From the NCBI RefSeq assembly GCF_000006405.1, contig NW_003201757.1, forward strand, positions 63,458 to 103,008: DNA of 39,551 bases, read 5' to 3'. Each line of letters begins with the position of its first letter. The stretch's first letter is position 1. Origin of the DNA: Perkinsus marinus ATCC 50983. Its lineage: Eukaryota; Perkinsozoa; Perkinsida; Perkinsidae. Of this stretch, positions 20,839 through 32,308 are shown piece by piece. The translations under genes were made by a program, and so were the position numbers. The notes beneath the pieces are model-generated. The model saw only the letters and a program-made list of their open reading frames with translations, was not told where the DNA came from and did not search any database.

Positions 20839-23800
20839 TCAATACGGTGTTGTTGCATGCTTTGGGGAGGCGTCGTTATTGCTACCCTCACCCTTCTTAA
20901 TTTGGACCTTTATCTTCCTCCCAGTCGGCGCCATATAGCCGTCCATAGTCTGGACCTAAGACATCGAGACATACCACACCAACCAACACTACTACTGCTC
21001 CACACGGCAGATAGGATAAGAACCAAAAAGAGGGGGGAAGGCCTTATCGGCTCTCATACGAACTGCATGTACTTGTGCTGCATCATCAACTTTATCCATC
21101 ACTGCTATCATCAGTTTCTTATAAACATTGCAAGGCTACTGGTTTCACGTTGATCGAGTCGAGAAATCAATAACACTACTACGTACAGCTCTCTCAGCCG
21201 AGTCGCAGTTATCATAAGAAATGAAGCCATAACCCCGCGAGATACCAGTCTGCTTATCAACCACCACCTGAATAACAACATTTATTCAATTCACATCAAC
21301 AACAATACTACTTTAGCAGACACTATGTTTCCGAACAACCCAAAGTGCTGTCGCAAATCCATCTCCGTCCATGCGTCCGGAACAGAAAATATGAAGATGT
21401 TCGCGCCGGCCGGACCTGACCCCGTTAGTGTCTCTCTCTAGGAGTGCGAGAAAACATGCACATGGTCAACCACATAAAACTCTGTGAAAATTTTGGTAAA
21501 TTCGCATTGATTTCTGCACAGCTCTACTCGGATTCGTTCGTATACCATTCGCCCTTCGGTCAAGCGCTCATACAATATCATCGATCACGCTACCTAGGAC
21601 CATGACTAACTAGAACTTATATTTCCCCAACTAGATATAATCAGTAAGGAAACTCCCAAGCTCAGCTGAGGAAGGCGAACATATATTCCTCCTCCAACAC
21701 TACTCCCGATAAACGACGACTATTCTTACCCTTAGCCTGAGGCACCGTATGGGCTGCCGACGGGTTCTTAAACTCCATCGGGAGCTCCCACTGCACCGTG
21801 TTAGACTGAGAATTGTGGTAGTAAGGCGTACCATCCATCGCGAAGTACCTAGCCATGACCACTGACCCCAATGCCATCACGCCCATACACTCACTCTGTC
21901 CACGCCCCAATGGTTCTACTACACTGCCCTTGGGTGTCTCCAGCCATTGTCGAGTTCAGTGGAGTTGATGCTACAGAGTCGATCAATTATTGATCATCAA
22001 TAGCAACAGAAAGTCATCACAGAAGTCCCTACCCTGGCCATATCCCTGCGACATGCCATTCACGAACCGAGGTTGCACGCTCGGGGTATGGTCATAGCCA
22101 TTTCCAGCTGGAGAGCCATAGGAGCTCACTGGTGGTAGCGACCCTAGAAAGACCGACTGACGAGCCCATCTACACATCAATACTACCCGAGGGCCTTCTA
22201 GTCGGCCCCCGACTGCTAGAAGGGTCCGCCACTTTCACTTCGAGCATCCGCTGGGAGCCTTCTACCTGTACTCGACCATTAACATCACTGATGGCTCGCA
22301 TAGCATCCTTCTCCTCTGCGAACCGTACGAATGCGTACCTGCCTCATCCACTAACAAGCAGTGTGGGAGAACATAGAAATTTCGAGAAATTCCCGATGGT
22401 TTTTTCACAACAAACTCCTATAGTGAGCGAGTAAATTTCTGAGCTCGGCTGAGGACAGCAAACATATATTGCAACATTGCCACTACCAGCTCGCCCTTAT
22501 TACAAAGCATGTGGTCCCGGTACGTGTACTTCAGTGACTCTGCCAAAAGGCTCGAATATTTTACGTAGTTCAACAGCTTCCGTCGAAGGGCCAAGACCAG
22601 CCACATACAATTTCGTATCTTCACCTGCGCACGCCCAAGATTCCCCCAATGTCTCTCATAAAAAGCACATAAATGGAATTTTTCGGAAAATTGCTATAAC
22701 TCGGCAATATGTGATTTTTTTCAGATTTCCATTTGACGTGTTATTGAAGCACTCCTCAAAATTTCATAGACTAGCTCGAAATTAACGAAAAGTGGCAAGT
22801 GATCCCGAAGAGGTAGGATGCTCTTTACTACTCCTCATGCCAGGGGTCTCCTTAGTCAACCCGAGCCTTTCAGCTTCTCCTTGTGCATAGATAACAGTCA
22901 GCGGCCTGGCACTCTACACACAACACTATGACCAACCATATCAAACGCTCATTCCCTACTTAGCGTTTCACCCGTGTTACATGAAATTGCGTAATACTCT
23001 GTGAAAAACCCGATATTCGCGCTATGTAGTAGTCGTAAAATATATCGCTCACTAGCGTTTTTCATATCACTAGGATGGTGAAACTCCATTGAATGCTTGA
23101 ACCCTACTGAGGGACTCTCATAATAGTGAACTTGATTTTTCCCCCAAAAAAATTTGTAAAAAATACGTTAAATTTATACCACTTCTCTTCATTCAACATA
23201 TCCTTTTCAAACCAGACATCAACAACAGGTTACCTCCGGCAGAGTCGTCCCGTTCAGTGCCGCTATCGCATTCTGTCCTTCTGCGAGATCTCGAAACCGT
23301 ACAAATGCCAACCCTGCGAAGCATCGTCATCGAGATGGTGATATCCTATTACTCCATGCTAATGGCAAAAGCCTGCTTTAAACAATCTGATTTCCTCAAA
23401 GTGAAAGTCTTAGAAACACGATCAACAGGCATTTTAGCAGTGTTGGAATCTATGCTCGCTTTCCTCAGCTGTGTTCATAATTTTCCTCACCAATTACAGA
23501 AATTTATATATGAAAGTCGGTGAAAATGTAAAAAAAATCTCCCAAAATTTCCGAAAAATTTTCCATATTCTCACCAACCTGTGTGGATGATCATGTGCAT
23601 ATTTTCCCACACTGTAAGCTTGTCAGGCCCAGCAGCTCACCTCGAGACTCCTGTGTTTCCCTGTCTTTCATAATGAACACCTCATCAATTCCGCCATACC
23701 TAACGCCCACACACGAACACTTCAAATTCTCCCATTTTTTCCGCGATATTTACTGCTGAAATATCCTCAGTACATCGTCGGAAGTGAGCGATTTGGATAG

Positions 23801-23860
23801 CCCTCGAACAAACAACTTCACAGGGCCTCCCCCACCTAGACTCTGCGGTGCATTCACCAT
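20839..23860 (-). CDS. CELF/FCA-like RNA-binding protein: RRM-RRM-WW-RRM
   Basis: From MVNAPQSLGGGG at 23860. RRM1: VKLFVRGLSKSLTSDDV, YGGIDEVFIMKDRETQ, RNP1 GLAFVRFRDLAEGQNAI, closing strand RPLTVIYAQGEAERLGL. RRM2: TKLYVAGLGPSTEAVELRK, then YAFVRFAEEKDAMRAI. A Gly/Ser/Tyr-rich linker follows, then a WW domain (YFAMDGTPYYHNSQSNTVQW ending ELP). RRM3: GANIFIFSVPDAWTEMDL, FGLFGNIVSA, RNP1 SRGYGFISYDN, end DGYMAPTGRKIKVQIKKG, stop 20839-20841. CELF proteins bind U/GU-rich RNA and control splicing, translation and decay; WW domains bind Pro-rich partners. The RAxGYGF and IKVQIKK blocks of RRM3 are CELF-like, while a WW domain is typical of plant FCA. Introns such as 21416-21729, 22339-22503, 22917-23233 and 23314-23640 are long, and three of these hold dispersed repeats. 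Confidence 0.82.
21443..21690 (-). repeat. dispersed AT-rich repeat, copies 3a and 3b
   Basis: Two pieces in minus orientation within the 314-nt intron between the WW and RRM3 exons. The 5' module is at about 21585-21690 (ATATGTTCGCCTTCCTCA...). The 3' module is at 21443-21535 (GGTTGACCATGTGCATG...TTTTCTCGCAC). Order and orientation agree with one full element broken by about 50 bp. Confidence 0.6.
22353..22475 (-). repeat. dispersed AT-rich repeat, copy 4
   Basis: Minus orientation, shortened internally. It begins ATATATGTTTGCTGTCCTCA, continues CAGAAATTTACTCGCTCA and ends TATGTTCTCCCACACTG. It makes up about three quarters of the 165-nt intron that splits RRM2 (22339-22503). Confidence 0.65.
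23455..23615 (+). repeat. dispersed AT-rich repeat, copy 5
   Basis: Plus orientation inside a minus-strand gene: GCTCGCTTTCCTCAGCTG, then a Phe/Lys-codon-like AT tract, CATATTCTCACCAACCTG and CATGTGCATATTTTCCCA. It lies within the 327-nt intron that splits RRM1 (23314-23640), and is opposite in orientation to copies 3 and 4 in the same gene. Confidence 0.7.
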
Positions 23861-25494
23861 ATACGCTGAATTCAAACTGTCATGGAATGCCACTAGCCAT
23901 GATTTCGTACATCTCACTTATCAGTGACAACCCAACACGGATAGTAATGACACCAGGGAAAATAATGTTCCCCAACCCATGTTGTCCTCGCACACCTCTA
24001 CTTATAAGGACTGTAGACTACTACTTCGACCATCAAATTGTCCCCATCATAGCATGCACACTACCTATCGATACTTCGCATCGCAAATTCCCCCACTCGG
24101 CAAGCTTCTTCTATTCTCTCTGATGAAATATCCTCGCATATCGCCAAGAAAATTCGCTGAAAATGGAATTTGTCAGCACTTTTCCCTATACACATCTTTC
24201 TCCATATCCTCACAACTTGTCGAATATGAACAGTCTGGAATTAGTTGAGAGCTTCAAAACGGTACCTGAGAAATTGTCTGATATTCACACGCCCTGAGAA
24301 ATTTCGAGGGATAGGCTATTTTTTTCGATCACCCCAGAGATGGATATCAGGCCGTCCTTCAGATGAAAATATAAACTAGACACTCTCCGAACAATATAAT
24401 CACGACGGGAGACTCACCTCGCTCTGTCTTTATCCAAAATACAACAACGTGGAAGGAAAATGACGAATCGTCTACATCCTCCAACACCCGTAGACATATC
24501 GTCAGCGACACACATAGTCGACCTTGCGCACTGTGTGAGATTTTATAGAAAATGGAGACAACTCCGACAACGCCATCCTTGACAACACATCTATTTTGCC
24601 CGAATGCTACGATCTACCATACCACAAAAGCAAGCCACGGTGAGACAAACCATGACAACACAGAATTTCCCTGCCAATCCAGTTCACGTACAACCCATCT
24701 AATTTCTGATAATTACCATAACTTCTCATAGTAATGATAAAAGCCATATTGCGCGTTTAATGATGAACTCTTCTTAACCGATCCACGGTGCCTTGTTGTT
24801 CATACCTCGTACATGGCGTGATGGAATATTCCATGGAGATATACTCCAACCGATTCCTAGGCTACCAAACGTAATTCACATATCAATAGTAATACCCGAA
24901 TCAAAGCCATATAATACTAGGATCACCTAGCTAGGACCATTCTAGTAGGTAACAGGTGAGATGCAGAGCGAGGCATGTGTTTGGCTTTCCAGCTGTTTCT
25001 CCCATTCTGGAACTGTAGTAGTAGCCGACATAACGATACTAATGGATATACACTAACTACACGACCACACATATCATCATGAACATCATCCGAGCCTATG
25101 AATGAATTTTCCATGATATCCCCAACTCCCTGAACCCCAGCTCCTGTGCATAGCCGAATTATGTATCGACCAGCCTTGAGGCTATTCCCCCCATGCTCGA
25201 GCTGGAGTGGTAGCAGACATAACGATAATAATAATGAGAATACACTAACTACGTGACCACACATAACGCCATAAAGTAATATCATCGGACCCGGAGTGAT
25301 ATCTCATCTCCCTAAAACCCAGCTCTGTCCATCGCCAGAATATATACAAGCCGTGACTTTCCCCGCTTCAACGCACAATACATAGATAGCTTTGATATCA
25401 ATAGAGTATCAATAGGATGATGCGGAGGCGATAAAAACTATCCACCAAATCGTCATACGCCCAACACGAAAATAACAAATCGCGTTAGTAACGC
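23861..25494. other. intergenic, with a tandem duplication
   Basis: About 1.6 kb between the CELF-like start and the 3' end of the SRSF1-like gene. AT-rich blocks near 24.1-24.3 kb weakly resemble the dispersed repeat. A two-copy tandem duplication lies at about 25015-25360. No gene is supported. Confidence 0.5.
25015..25360. repeat. diverged tandem duplication, unit about 185-190 bp
   Basis: GACATAACGATACTAATG... at 25027 recurs as GACATAACGATAATAATA at 25217. TACACTAACTAC-CGACCACACAT and a downstream CCCAGCTC block recur at similar offsets (25135 against 25318). The two units differ by substitutions and short indels, so the duplication is older than the one at 5.9 kb. A 120-codon minus-strand frame runs across both copies (MCGHVVSV / MCGRVVSV); I read it as accidental, though duplicated noncoding exons cannot be excluded. 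Confidence 0.6.
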
Positions 25495-27570
25495 ATACCA
25501 CCCCGAGGCCGATCGTATCTTTTGATATCGTACGAGGAATCGTCTGAAACACACAAGAGAGAAAATCCCATACTGCTGACAATACTCGCCTACCTGTATC
25601 ACGAGGTTGTCCCTCATTTCTGGTGATACGTAGCCGATCCGGACAGCCCTGTATACGTCTACCGTCCAGGGACTTCAATACCTCCTCGACCTGATGGAAA
25701 GTGTTGCCTTGTGTATGCGTACAGCATATTGCGTTCTATACAGTGTAGACAACTTTTGTGTGATTTTTACACTAACTCCGCGGGGCCTAGGGCTCCACAA
25801 CTGCCCCCAAGACCTTACGTCCAGCCTACCTGTGCGGGGTCTGTATATTCCAATACACCACAGCATACACGACCCTCTCGGAAGGTCCTAGCGAACGAGC
25901 ACGAACTGCCATAGTCCTTTCCTGAATACACACAAAGAATGTCTATAAACCAATAAAAATCATCGTATGTTGCTACCAAGTTGTTTGAGTTCCTGCCAAC
26001 TCATATCCTCGGGTAGATTCTCGAGCTTCAGCTGTAACGCCCCTCTACCCCCAGCAGTTCCCCCATGACGACCAGACCGCGGCATTTCCTTATCGTCGTA
26101 GAAACTAACACCGTCATCACCACCAACACGACGTCCACCACCATCGCGATCCCAGGACCCTTGGCGCTCAGCCGGTCTGGACCGGCTGGACGGTGGGCTG
26201 TAACTGCTCATAGAATACAATGCCATCTTGGGCAAGATGATAATAGGCTCACTCAGGGTAGTCGCGACGAGTGGTAATATCTCTCCCATAGTCGTCCCTT
26301 CTACCACCGCGAGAGTCTGAGAACGTCAAAAATACATCGTCAGATAATACAGCGTAAACCACACTGCTAAACCATAGTTGAAGAGGTGTTTTCATCTCAA
26401 CAATGCGATTCGACCAACAAGTTCACATTGGTGTTACCAACTGTCTCGAAATTGAACACATTAGTTCACATAAACCACTGGTCGCTTACCTCCACGGTAC
26501 CAATCTTCACCACCACCACTGCTGCTGCCTTCACGTCTGTCATAACCTCTCCTGTAACCGGAGGAGTATCCACCACCACTGTAGTTGCCTCCCCAACGAC
26601 CACCTCCATACGAGGGTCGCTTCCAGTCTCTGACAATAACAAGGTATACCGAATTCACTTGCCACACTGCACATACCTATTGTAAGAACCATAAGGGCGG
26701 CGACTTTCGGAAGATTGACGGGTTGCATGGGCAACCTGAGGAAACCCCTACATGCTCTCTATGACTCCTCTCGCCTCTACCTTGATAGTGAAGCCCCCGA
26801 ACTTGGTTTGGTCTACATCCTCGATCGCCTCAGCAGCAGCACCCTCCGTATCGAACTGCAGGAAGGCGTAGGTGTCCCTTGACGACTGACAGATCTTAAC
26901 GTCAGTAACGCGACCTGATATCACCAGTCTAAGTACAACGCCACTGAGAAACACTTGCTTACCTATTTTGCCGAATCTATCTTCTAGTTCGACCTCGCGG
27001 ACGTCGGAGGGCAACCCACCAACCCAAATACGAGAGGCACATCCAGCTTGGGAAGGCCCTCTCGCAGGGGTTATTTCGGCTCGGCCAAAGCGACGAGAGT
27101 TCGATCGAGACCTAACCAATGATGAGAACAACAACATTACAAAGTACTCTCCCTTACCTCGATCGGTCTCGTCTATGTTCACGACGGATCTCAGCGTCAT
27201 AGCTAGGCTCACGTCGGGGGCGGTGGTCGCGAGAGATGCTCCTCGAGCGGCGACCATCGTCCGAGGCAGAGTCGACGCTACTGCTACTAGCACGAACAGG
27301 GGCGCTACGGGACGCGTCCATGCGACCAGTACAACTAGCAGAGGTCTCAGTTGTGGTAGTAGCAACTTGCTGGACTTCTGCAGTGTCCTTTTCATCGACA
27401 CTGGCCCCTAGCTGCACGACAGAAGCAGCAGTATCAGCAACCTCCCTTGGGGCATCCGACTGGGCCGGATCGTTGCTGTGGGTTAGGGACTTCACAAGGC
27501 TCTCATCTCCGCTAGTGGGAGCATCGCCTGGCGCAGGGCAGGCAGGGTCAACAGCAGTATCTCCAACCAT
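25495..27570 (-). CDS. SRSF1-like splicing factor with internal RS and Gly-rich regions
   Basis: The start codon at 27568-27570 opens an acidic Ser/Thr/Ala-rich N-terminus, then an RS-like stretch (RRSRSISRDHRPRREPSY). RRM1 follows: RIWVGGLPSDVREVELEDRF, an intron, then RVTDVKICQSSRDTYAFLQF and GGFTIKVEAR. A Gly/Arg/Tyr linker (GGGRWGGNYSGGGYSSGY) and an RSRPAERQGSWDRD segment lead to RRM2: LQLKLENLPEDMSWQELKQL, an intron, GSSCSFARTFREGRVCCGVL, EEVLKSLDGRRIQGCPDRLR. The end is SYDIKRYDRPRGGMRY, stop 25495-25497. The LPEDMSWQ motif marks the pseudo-RRM of SRSF1/SRSF9-type proteins (usually S-W-Q-D-L-K-D), which act in splice-site choice and mRNA export. The usual order is RRM-RRM-RS; here the RS-like region precedes RRM1 and the C-terminus is short. 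At least six short introns; some junctions are approximate. Confidence 0.8.
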
Positions 27571-27724
27571 CTTAACAAACGGATCACCCGAAGGTTCAGC
27601 ACGCAGTACAAAACGTTTTTACACGTGTTAAAACGGTCAGTTCTGTGACGTGCAACGATTATGTTCTACTCTATGGGTAGTGGGCAGTAGAGTGTGACTC
27701 CTCCTACTTGCAGTTGATGACTTT

Positions 27725-29051
27725 ATGTTAAAATGGCTCTGTAGTAGTATCGGCATGCCTGACTCTCTACTACTACACCTTCATTGGCGGCGGAAAGGTG
27801 GACCTGCGAACCGTGCATTGGGCGCATTGACGAGGGTTCTTCTAATATGCTTGGCAGTGCTGGTGAAATCGATTCCAGCAGACGAGTTCACGGGCTATTG
27901 CCGTTGGGTCTCGCCTGATGACACTTTTGATGAATATGAAGGAGTCCACGAGGCCTATATCGCCTTTGACAACACCGATCAAACCCAAGGGTATCTGAGC
28001 CTTTATGTCGACATGTCACAGGCCGGCGACCCCAACACGAGGCAGGTCTATCTATGTCAAGACGAGCTCGTCAATGTCAAACAGACGTTTCCTAATGGAA
28101 CTGACTCGATGAGCATTCAACAAAGTGAAGTGTCAATTACATATCATAGTATGAGCCTATGTCTAAGCAAGGCTTTCAACTTCATGAAGGACACTGGTCT
28201 AATAATGCGAGACACCACCGATCTCACGTACCTGCTCTTACGGCTCAACGAGACATGGTAGGAGCACTGAGGTTTCCGACATTGCTCACATTCACCTTCT
28301 GTATTTCAGGTTCGTAACAGGGCCAGATCCTAAGACGAATCGGTTGCCTCTGTATACTGCTGGTAACCAGCTTGAACTATGCTCTAAGTCCCCACTGTTG
28401 TCTTCAAGACCGATTGCTGGGGTTTACTGTGCATCTACTTATTCCCTCAACGCAACCAACGCTGATGAGTCTCGGTTGGGTCCTCTTGGTGAAGGACTTT
28501 TCGTTACGGACTATGCTCCCGTAACACATTACCACCCCTCGATATATGTAGGGGCCTTCAACTTGGTGGTGGGAACCTTCTGGGGCTCAGTAAATTTGAC
28601 GTCGTTTGATACTCCTGGCATGCTCGAAACTTTGCCCAGGAACAACCCTTTGACGTACACTCTAGATACTAACGGCAACATCTCTAGTGTGCTCTACTAC
28701 GACCATATATCAGTGTTTATCAAGACAAGCCTATTAGATAGAGTGGGCGACGCTCAGAGTGTTGCGGTATCATATCAGAATCGGTACACTCTTGAGCTCA
28801 GTGGCGACCGCTTGTCATGTCCAGTGTTACTCGGACAGATAAGCGACATAATGCTTCCAGATGCGGTCGATGGTCCAAACTCTGCTGAGTTGCCTTCCAT
28901 ACCTGACAATGCATGGAAGAAGGCCCAAGGGCTTGTCATTGGTTGCATCGCTGTCTTCATCATCATACTATTTGCCATATGGTCTATTCGTGTGGATAAG
29001 CATAGAAAGGAGGCCCTCAAGAAAAGGACGGCTCTAATAATACCGAGTTAG
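27725..29051 (+). CDS. type I membrane protein, unknown ectodomain
   Basis: Two exons joined across a 52-nt intron (28258-28309) that splits the Trp codon of ETW|FVTG. A hydrophobic segment (VLLICLAVLVKSIPA) behind a basic stretch reads as a signal peptide or anchor. An ectodomain of about 340 residues follows, with several Cys and N-glycosylation sequons (NGT, NET, NAT, NLT, NIS). A C-terminal transmembrane helix (GLVIGCIAVFIIILFAIW) has a basic cytoplasmic tail (RVDKHRKEALKKR), stop at 29051. No domain is recognised, so a lineage-specific surface protein is inferred. Two Met codons precede the signal-like segment (27725 and 27755); the second would place it closer to the N-terminus. It is divergent from the SRSF1-like gene, the start codons being about 155 bp apart. 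Confidence 0.75.
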
Positions 29052-30529
29052 GCTCCAATCTTGTGTGTTAATGACATCAGACTAGTCCCCCCCCCCTAGC
29101 CAGTGAGCTTAGGGGTGATGACCATCCTCTTGGTCCCTTCCTGTACGTTTAGTGTATCATTAGGAGAAGGTAGCTTTCATAACTGCCGTTCCCGTGGTCT
29201 AATATCCCATACCATTATCTACAAGAAAATCTCTCGATTGCCTTATCTTGATGAGTTCATCATCAGCGTTTGCCCGAAGTTTTTCCACGATCTTTCTCGG
29301 CTACACAGTCCTTTGTGTTGCCTCAATCACACACATCGCTGAGGGATGTGGAGTAGGGAGAGTTGGAGCTGTTCGAGGGTCGGTTTAGTTCCGTTTAATT
29401 CGCCTTAGCAGGGACTTCCCTGTCTCTGCAATCTTTACTTGTCTGAGTGATTTCCATCCCATCTGGTGTCAGTTTGAGGAGTTTGAGTTTAAAATAAGCT
29501 ACTCAACTACACTAGAGATCATGAGGACGGAAACAGGAGAATATTACTTCACAATGGGATCATAGTCAGAGTTCAACTGTGTATTTTCCGTCCACACTGC
29601 TTCCCTACTATTTGTTTATATCGCGTGTCTCAATTCACTCAAGTGGTTTCGCTTTCCAATACAGGAGTCTGAACAGTGAGATGATATAATACACACGGTC
29701 GGCATCACAGAGAATAACATGCAACTGATATCAAAGTCTCCGTTGTCAATTTCTGAGGTGGAAGTCCAAAGCAGGGAGCCTCACTAACCGCAGCTAAGGT
29801 GGAGGTCCGATCATTAGATATCGATAACCTGCTATTGTCAGTAATGGATGAGCAAGTCTTTCGAGAATTAACAAGTTATATACTCAAACTAATTACTAAT
29901 GCGAATGGATGCATCGCTTCGCTGTAATTCGAACTTTAGAGATGAAATCGTGAGGTGAGAGGTCCGTGTACACCCACCCTTCCACATATTCGTAGGATAT
30001 TTCGGAAGCACGCTAACTAGGGTTGAGTGCGTCGATCAGAGTAGCCGTGGAGTGGGGATTTTGAGGCCTTGCTAAGTTAATGATAGTGTTACTGAAGCTA
30101 TGATATTCAAATATCAGGGTGAAACTCTTCGATGAATTATGAGTTTCACACCATGTATGCTGAGAGCTTGTGGAGGGGCATATGATGGTATGGTCAGAGG
30201 CAGAAGAGATTTATTCCATCCTAATCCCACCACTGCTTGGAGCAAGTCCCGAAGAGAGTGTATACATGCACTGTCGTCGGCACACTCACCGAGTGCCACG
30301 CAGACTCTGTGCCCCTGAGTGTCTTTCCCTCATCAGTATTTCTAGGGTCGGCTCGTACCGAACTACTACCCTACCAGGCCCACGTGACCACGAGTGGTAT
30401 ATTTAACGTTGAGCAGCTCAAATCGAACCATGAATTGACAACACGAGAGTAGAGCAAGGTCGCAACGCCGCCGCCTCAAGTATGGACAATTGAAAACAAT
30501 TAGAGGAACGATAGAATCATTTACAGACC
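29052..30529. other. intergenic, convergent 3' ends
   Basis: About 1.5 kb between the membrane-protein stop (plus) and the AARSD1 stop (minus). It holds a C10 homopolymer near 29087-29096, a palindrome TGATATT-CA-AATATCA (30101-30116) and a hairpin GTGAAACTC/GAGTTTCAC (30119-30127, 30141-30149). Reading frames of 60-80 codons are unconvincing. Confidence 0.5.
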
Positions 30530-32308
30530 TCAAGCAGCAACGGCCTCCTCGATGATGCCCACGGCCTTCTTGAAGTTGCGCTCCTTGATGCCAGTCATGG
30601 ACTTGCCCTGCCAGACGGGTTTCTTTCCGCCAGCTCCCTTTGCACCAAACTCCTCGAGTAACTGTCAAGACAACTCAATCGACGCCACCTGACCGAGGCT
30701 TACCGAGCTGAGCATCTCCTTGTTCGCCAAAAGCGGATAACCTTCTTGACAGTCCGACAAGAGGAAGGCGGTTGGGCAACACAGGAGTATCTGAATGACA
30801 GTGACGAACCCACATCATTACAGGGGTTTTGCTACGGCCTTCGGGGCTCCCTCCATCTCCTTTATCTTCTCTGACAAAGCCTTCTCAAGTAGATGCAAGA
30901 AGGGTGATTCGCAGTCTCTAAAGGCACCAACAACGGGCCGACCGGAAGCCTTCTCGAGCAGGTCGGACGCTAGGAACTGGACAAGTTCGTCCGTGAGAGC
31001 TTTCACCTGACCAAGGAGGACTACACGCCGGGTTGGAGGCGAAGACGAACCTGTCGATTGGCAACAGTGAGCTGCTGCAAACGTTGTTGAACTAATTCGG
31101 GGAGCTTCTCCCTCTTGCAGCTCAAGTCATTGACCATAGCAGCCTCTCGATTGGAGCATTCCTCGAGACGGTCTAAGACTCTCTGGCCGATGAGGAAAGT
31201 GAAAGTGACGATCTGCGTGGACGCCTTCAGTGAGTGACCTGAAACAATGACCGTATCCCTATGACCGCGCGCCACAAAATTGTCACCTATGATCTTCACA
31301 CACTGCAGCTCGGAAAGGTTCTCAACATGAGTTCCTCCACACGCATTCTTCTCAATGCCGTCGATCTCAACTATTCTAAAAACGTCGCCCTTCACCTTCT
31401 TGGGCAGGGCGGAGCGGAGCATTCTAAAAATAAAATATCGCGCGATCCAAATCACTGACGGTTGAGCCCTACGGGTCTCTATTGCCATTCTCGTCCTCGA
31501 GCTCGCTGCGTTTCATTTGGCGGTTGAAAACCGTACGGTGCTCCCGAATGGCCTGGTTGCATGCCTTCTCCAGAGCCTTCACTCGGGACTCCAAAGTTTC
31601 TCCTAAAAAGGCCTTCCGAGCCACAAATTGATCCCGTGAATTACCTTGCGGGATAAGGTCCAGGTTGCAAGGACCAATATCGACAGAGCAACTCTCGTTG
31701 CCGAACTCCCACGAATCGGTTTTGCCGAACTCGGGGAAAATCTCGGCATGCTGCACACAGAGACAATAGAGGATCCTATTGCTAGTCAAGACTCACCTCG
31801 CAGAGGGCACTGATGAGATGCTGACCCGAGTGCTGTTGGGTGTTGTCCCAACGTCGGTCCCAGTCTAGGGTGACCGCCACCTCGGACCCCACTTCTACCT
31901 TACTATCCACATAATGATAAACCTGAGCGACAACTGTCGAATCACAAGGCGAGCGATTCCTCTACAGATCTCAGCTCAGTGTTATTTTGTTAGCTCATAA
32001 CGATAAACCATGTGCATCACTATTACCTCTCCCTCAGAGTTCTTATTTACATAAAGGACCTTAGCGTTGCCTATACGGCCGGTATCAGAGGGCTGGCCGC
32101 CCCCCTCAGGGTAAAGTAGAGTTTGGTCCAGTGTCACCACAAACTTAGACCCTGAGATTCATCACACTCACAAGACGTGTCACCACCGTGAGCGTCCCAC
32201 CTTTCGCCATAGGAGCCACTGCTTCTTAGGAGCAGCCTCACAGGTGAGGACGTTGGCCGTAGCGGAGCGCAGCTTGGGCTGGGCTATACACAGTACTCGA
32301 GTAGCCAT
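30530..32308 (-). CDS. AARSD1: alanyl-tRNA editing protein, AlaX/AARSD1 type
   Basis: A free-standing trans-editing enzyme that hydrolyses Ser-tRNA(Ala) or Gly-tRNA(Ala). The start codon at 32306-32308 gives MATRVLCIAQPKLRSATA, then TLLYPEGGGQPSDTGRIGN (family hallmark). The zinc motifs are HSGQH (in NTQQHSGQHLISALCE) and CGGTHV (in KNACGGTHVENLSEL). GNESCSVDIGPCNLDLI lies between them. A helical C-terminal part includes REKLPELVQQRLQQL, ASDLLEKASGRPVVGAF and KGAGGKKPVWQGK, ending at 30530-30532. The aminoacylation domain of full AlaRS (class II motifs) is absent and the N-terminus begins at the editing module, so this is not AlaRS. About 400 residues fits AARSD1. At least six short introns. 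Catalytic and zinc residues look intact. Confidence 0.85.

Noticed and set aside
24923-25285. 120-codon minus-strand ORF with repeated MCGxVVSV
   Set aside because: Explained by the tandem DNA duplication; peptide similarity follows DNA similarity with no sign of protein-level constraint.
30530-32308. Full-length alanyl-tRNA synthetase
   Set aside because: Only the editing module and C-terminal part are present; the start codon directly precedes the AlaX/AARSD1 N-terminus and no class II catalytic motifs occur upstream.
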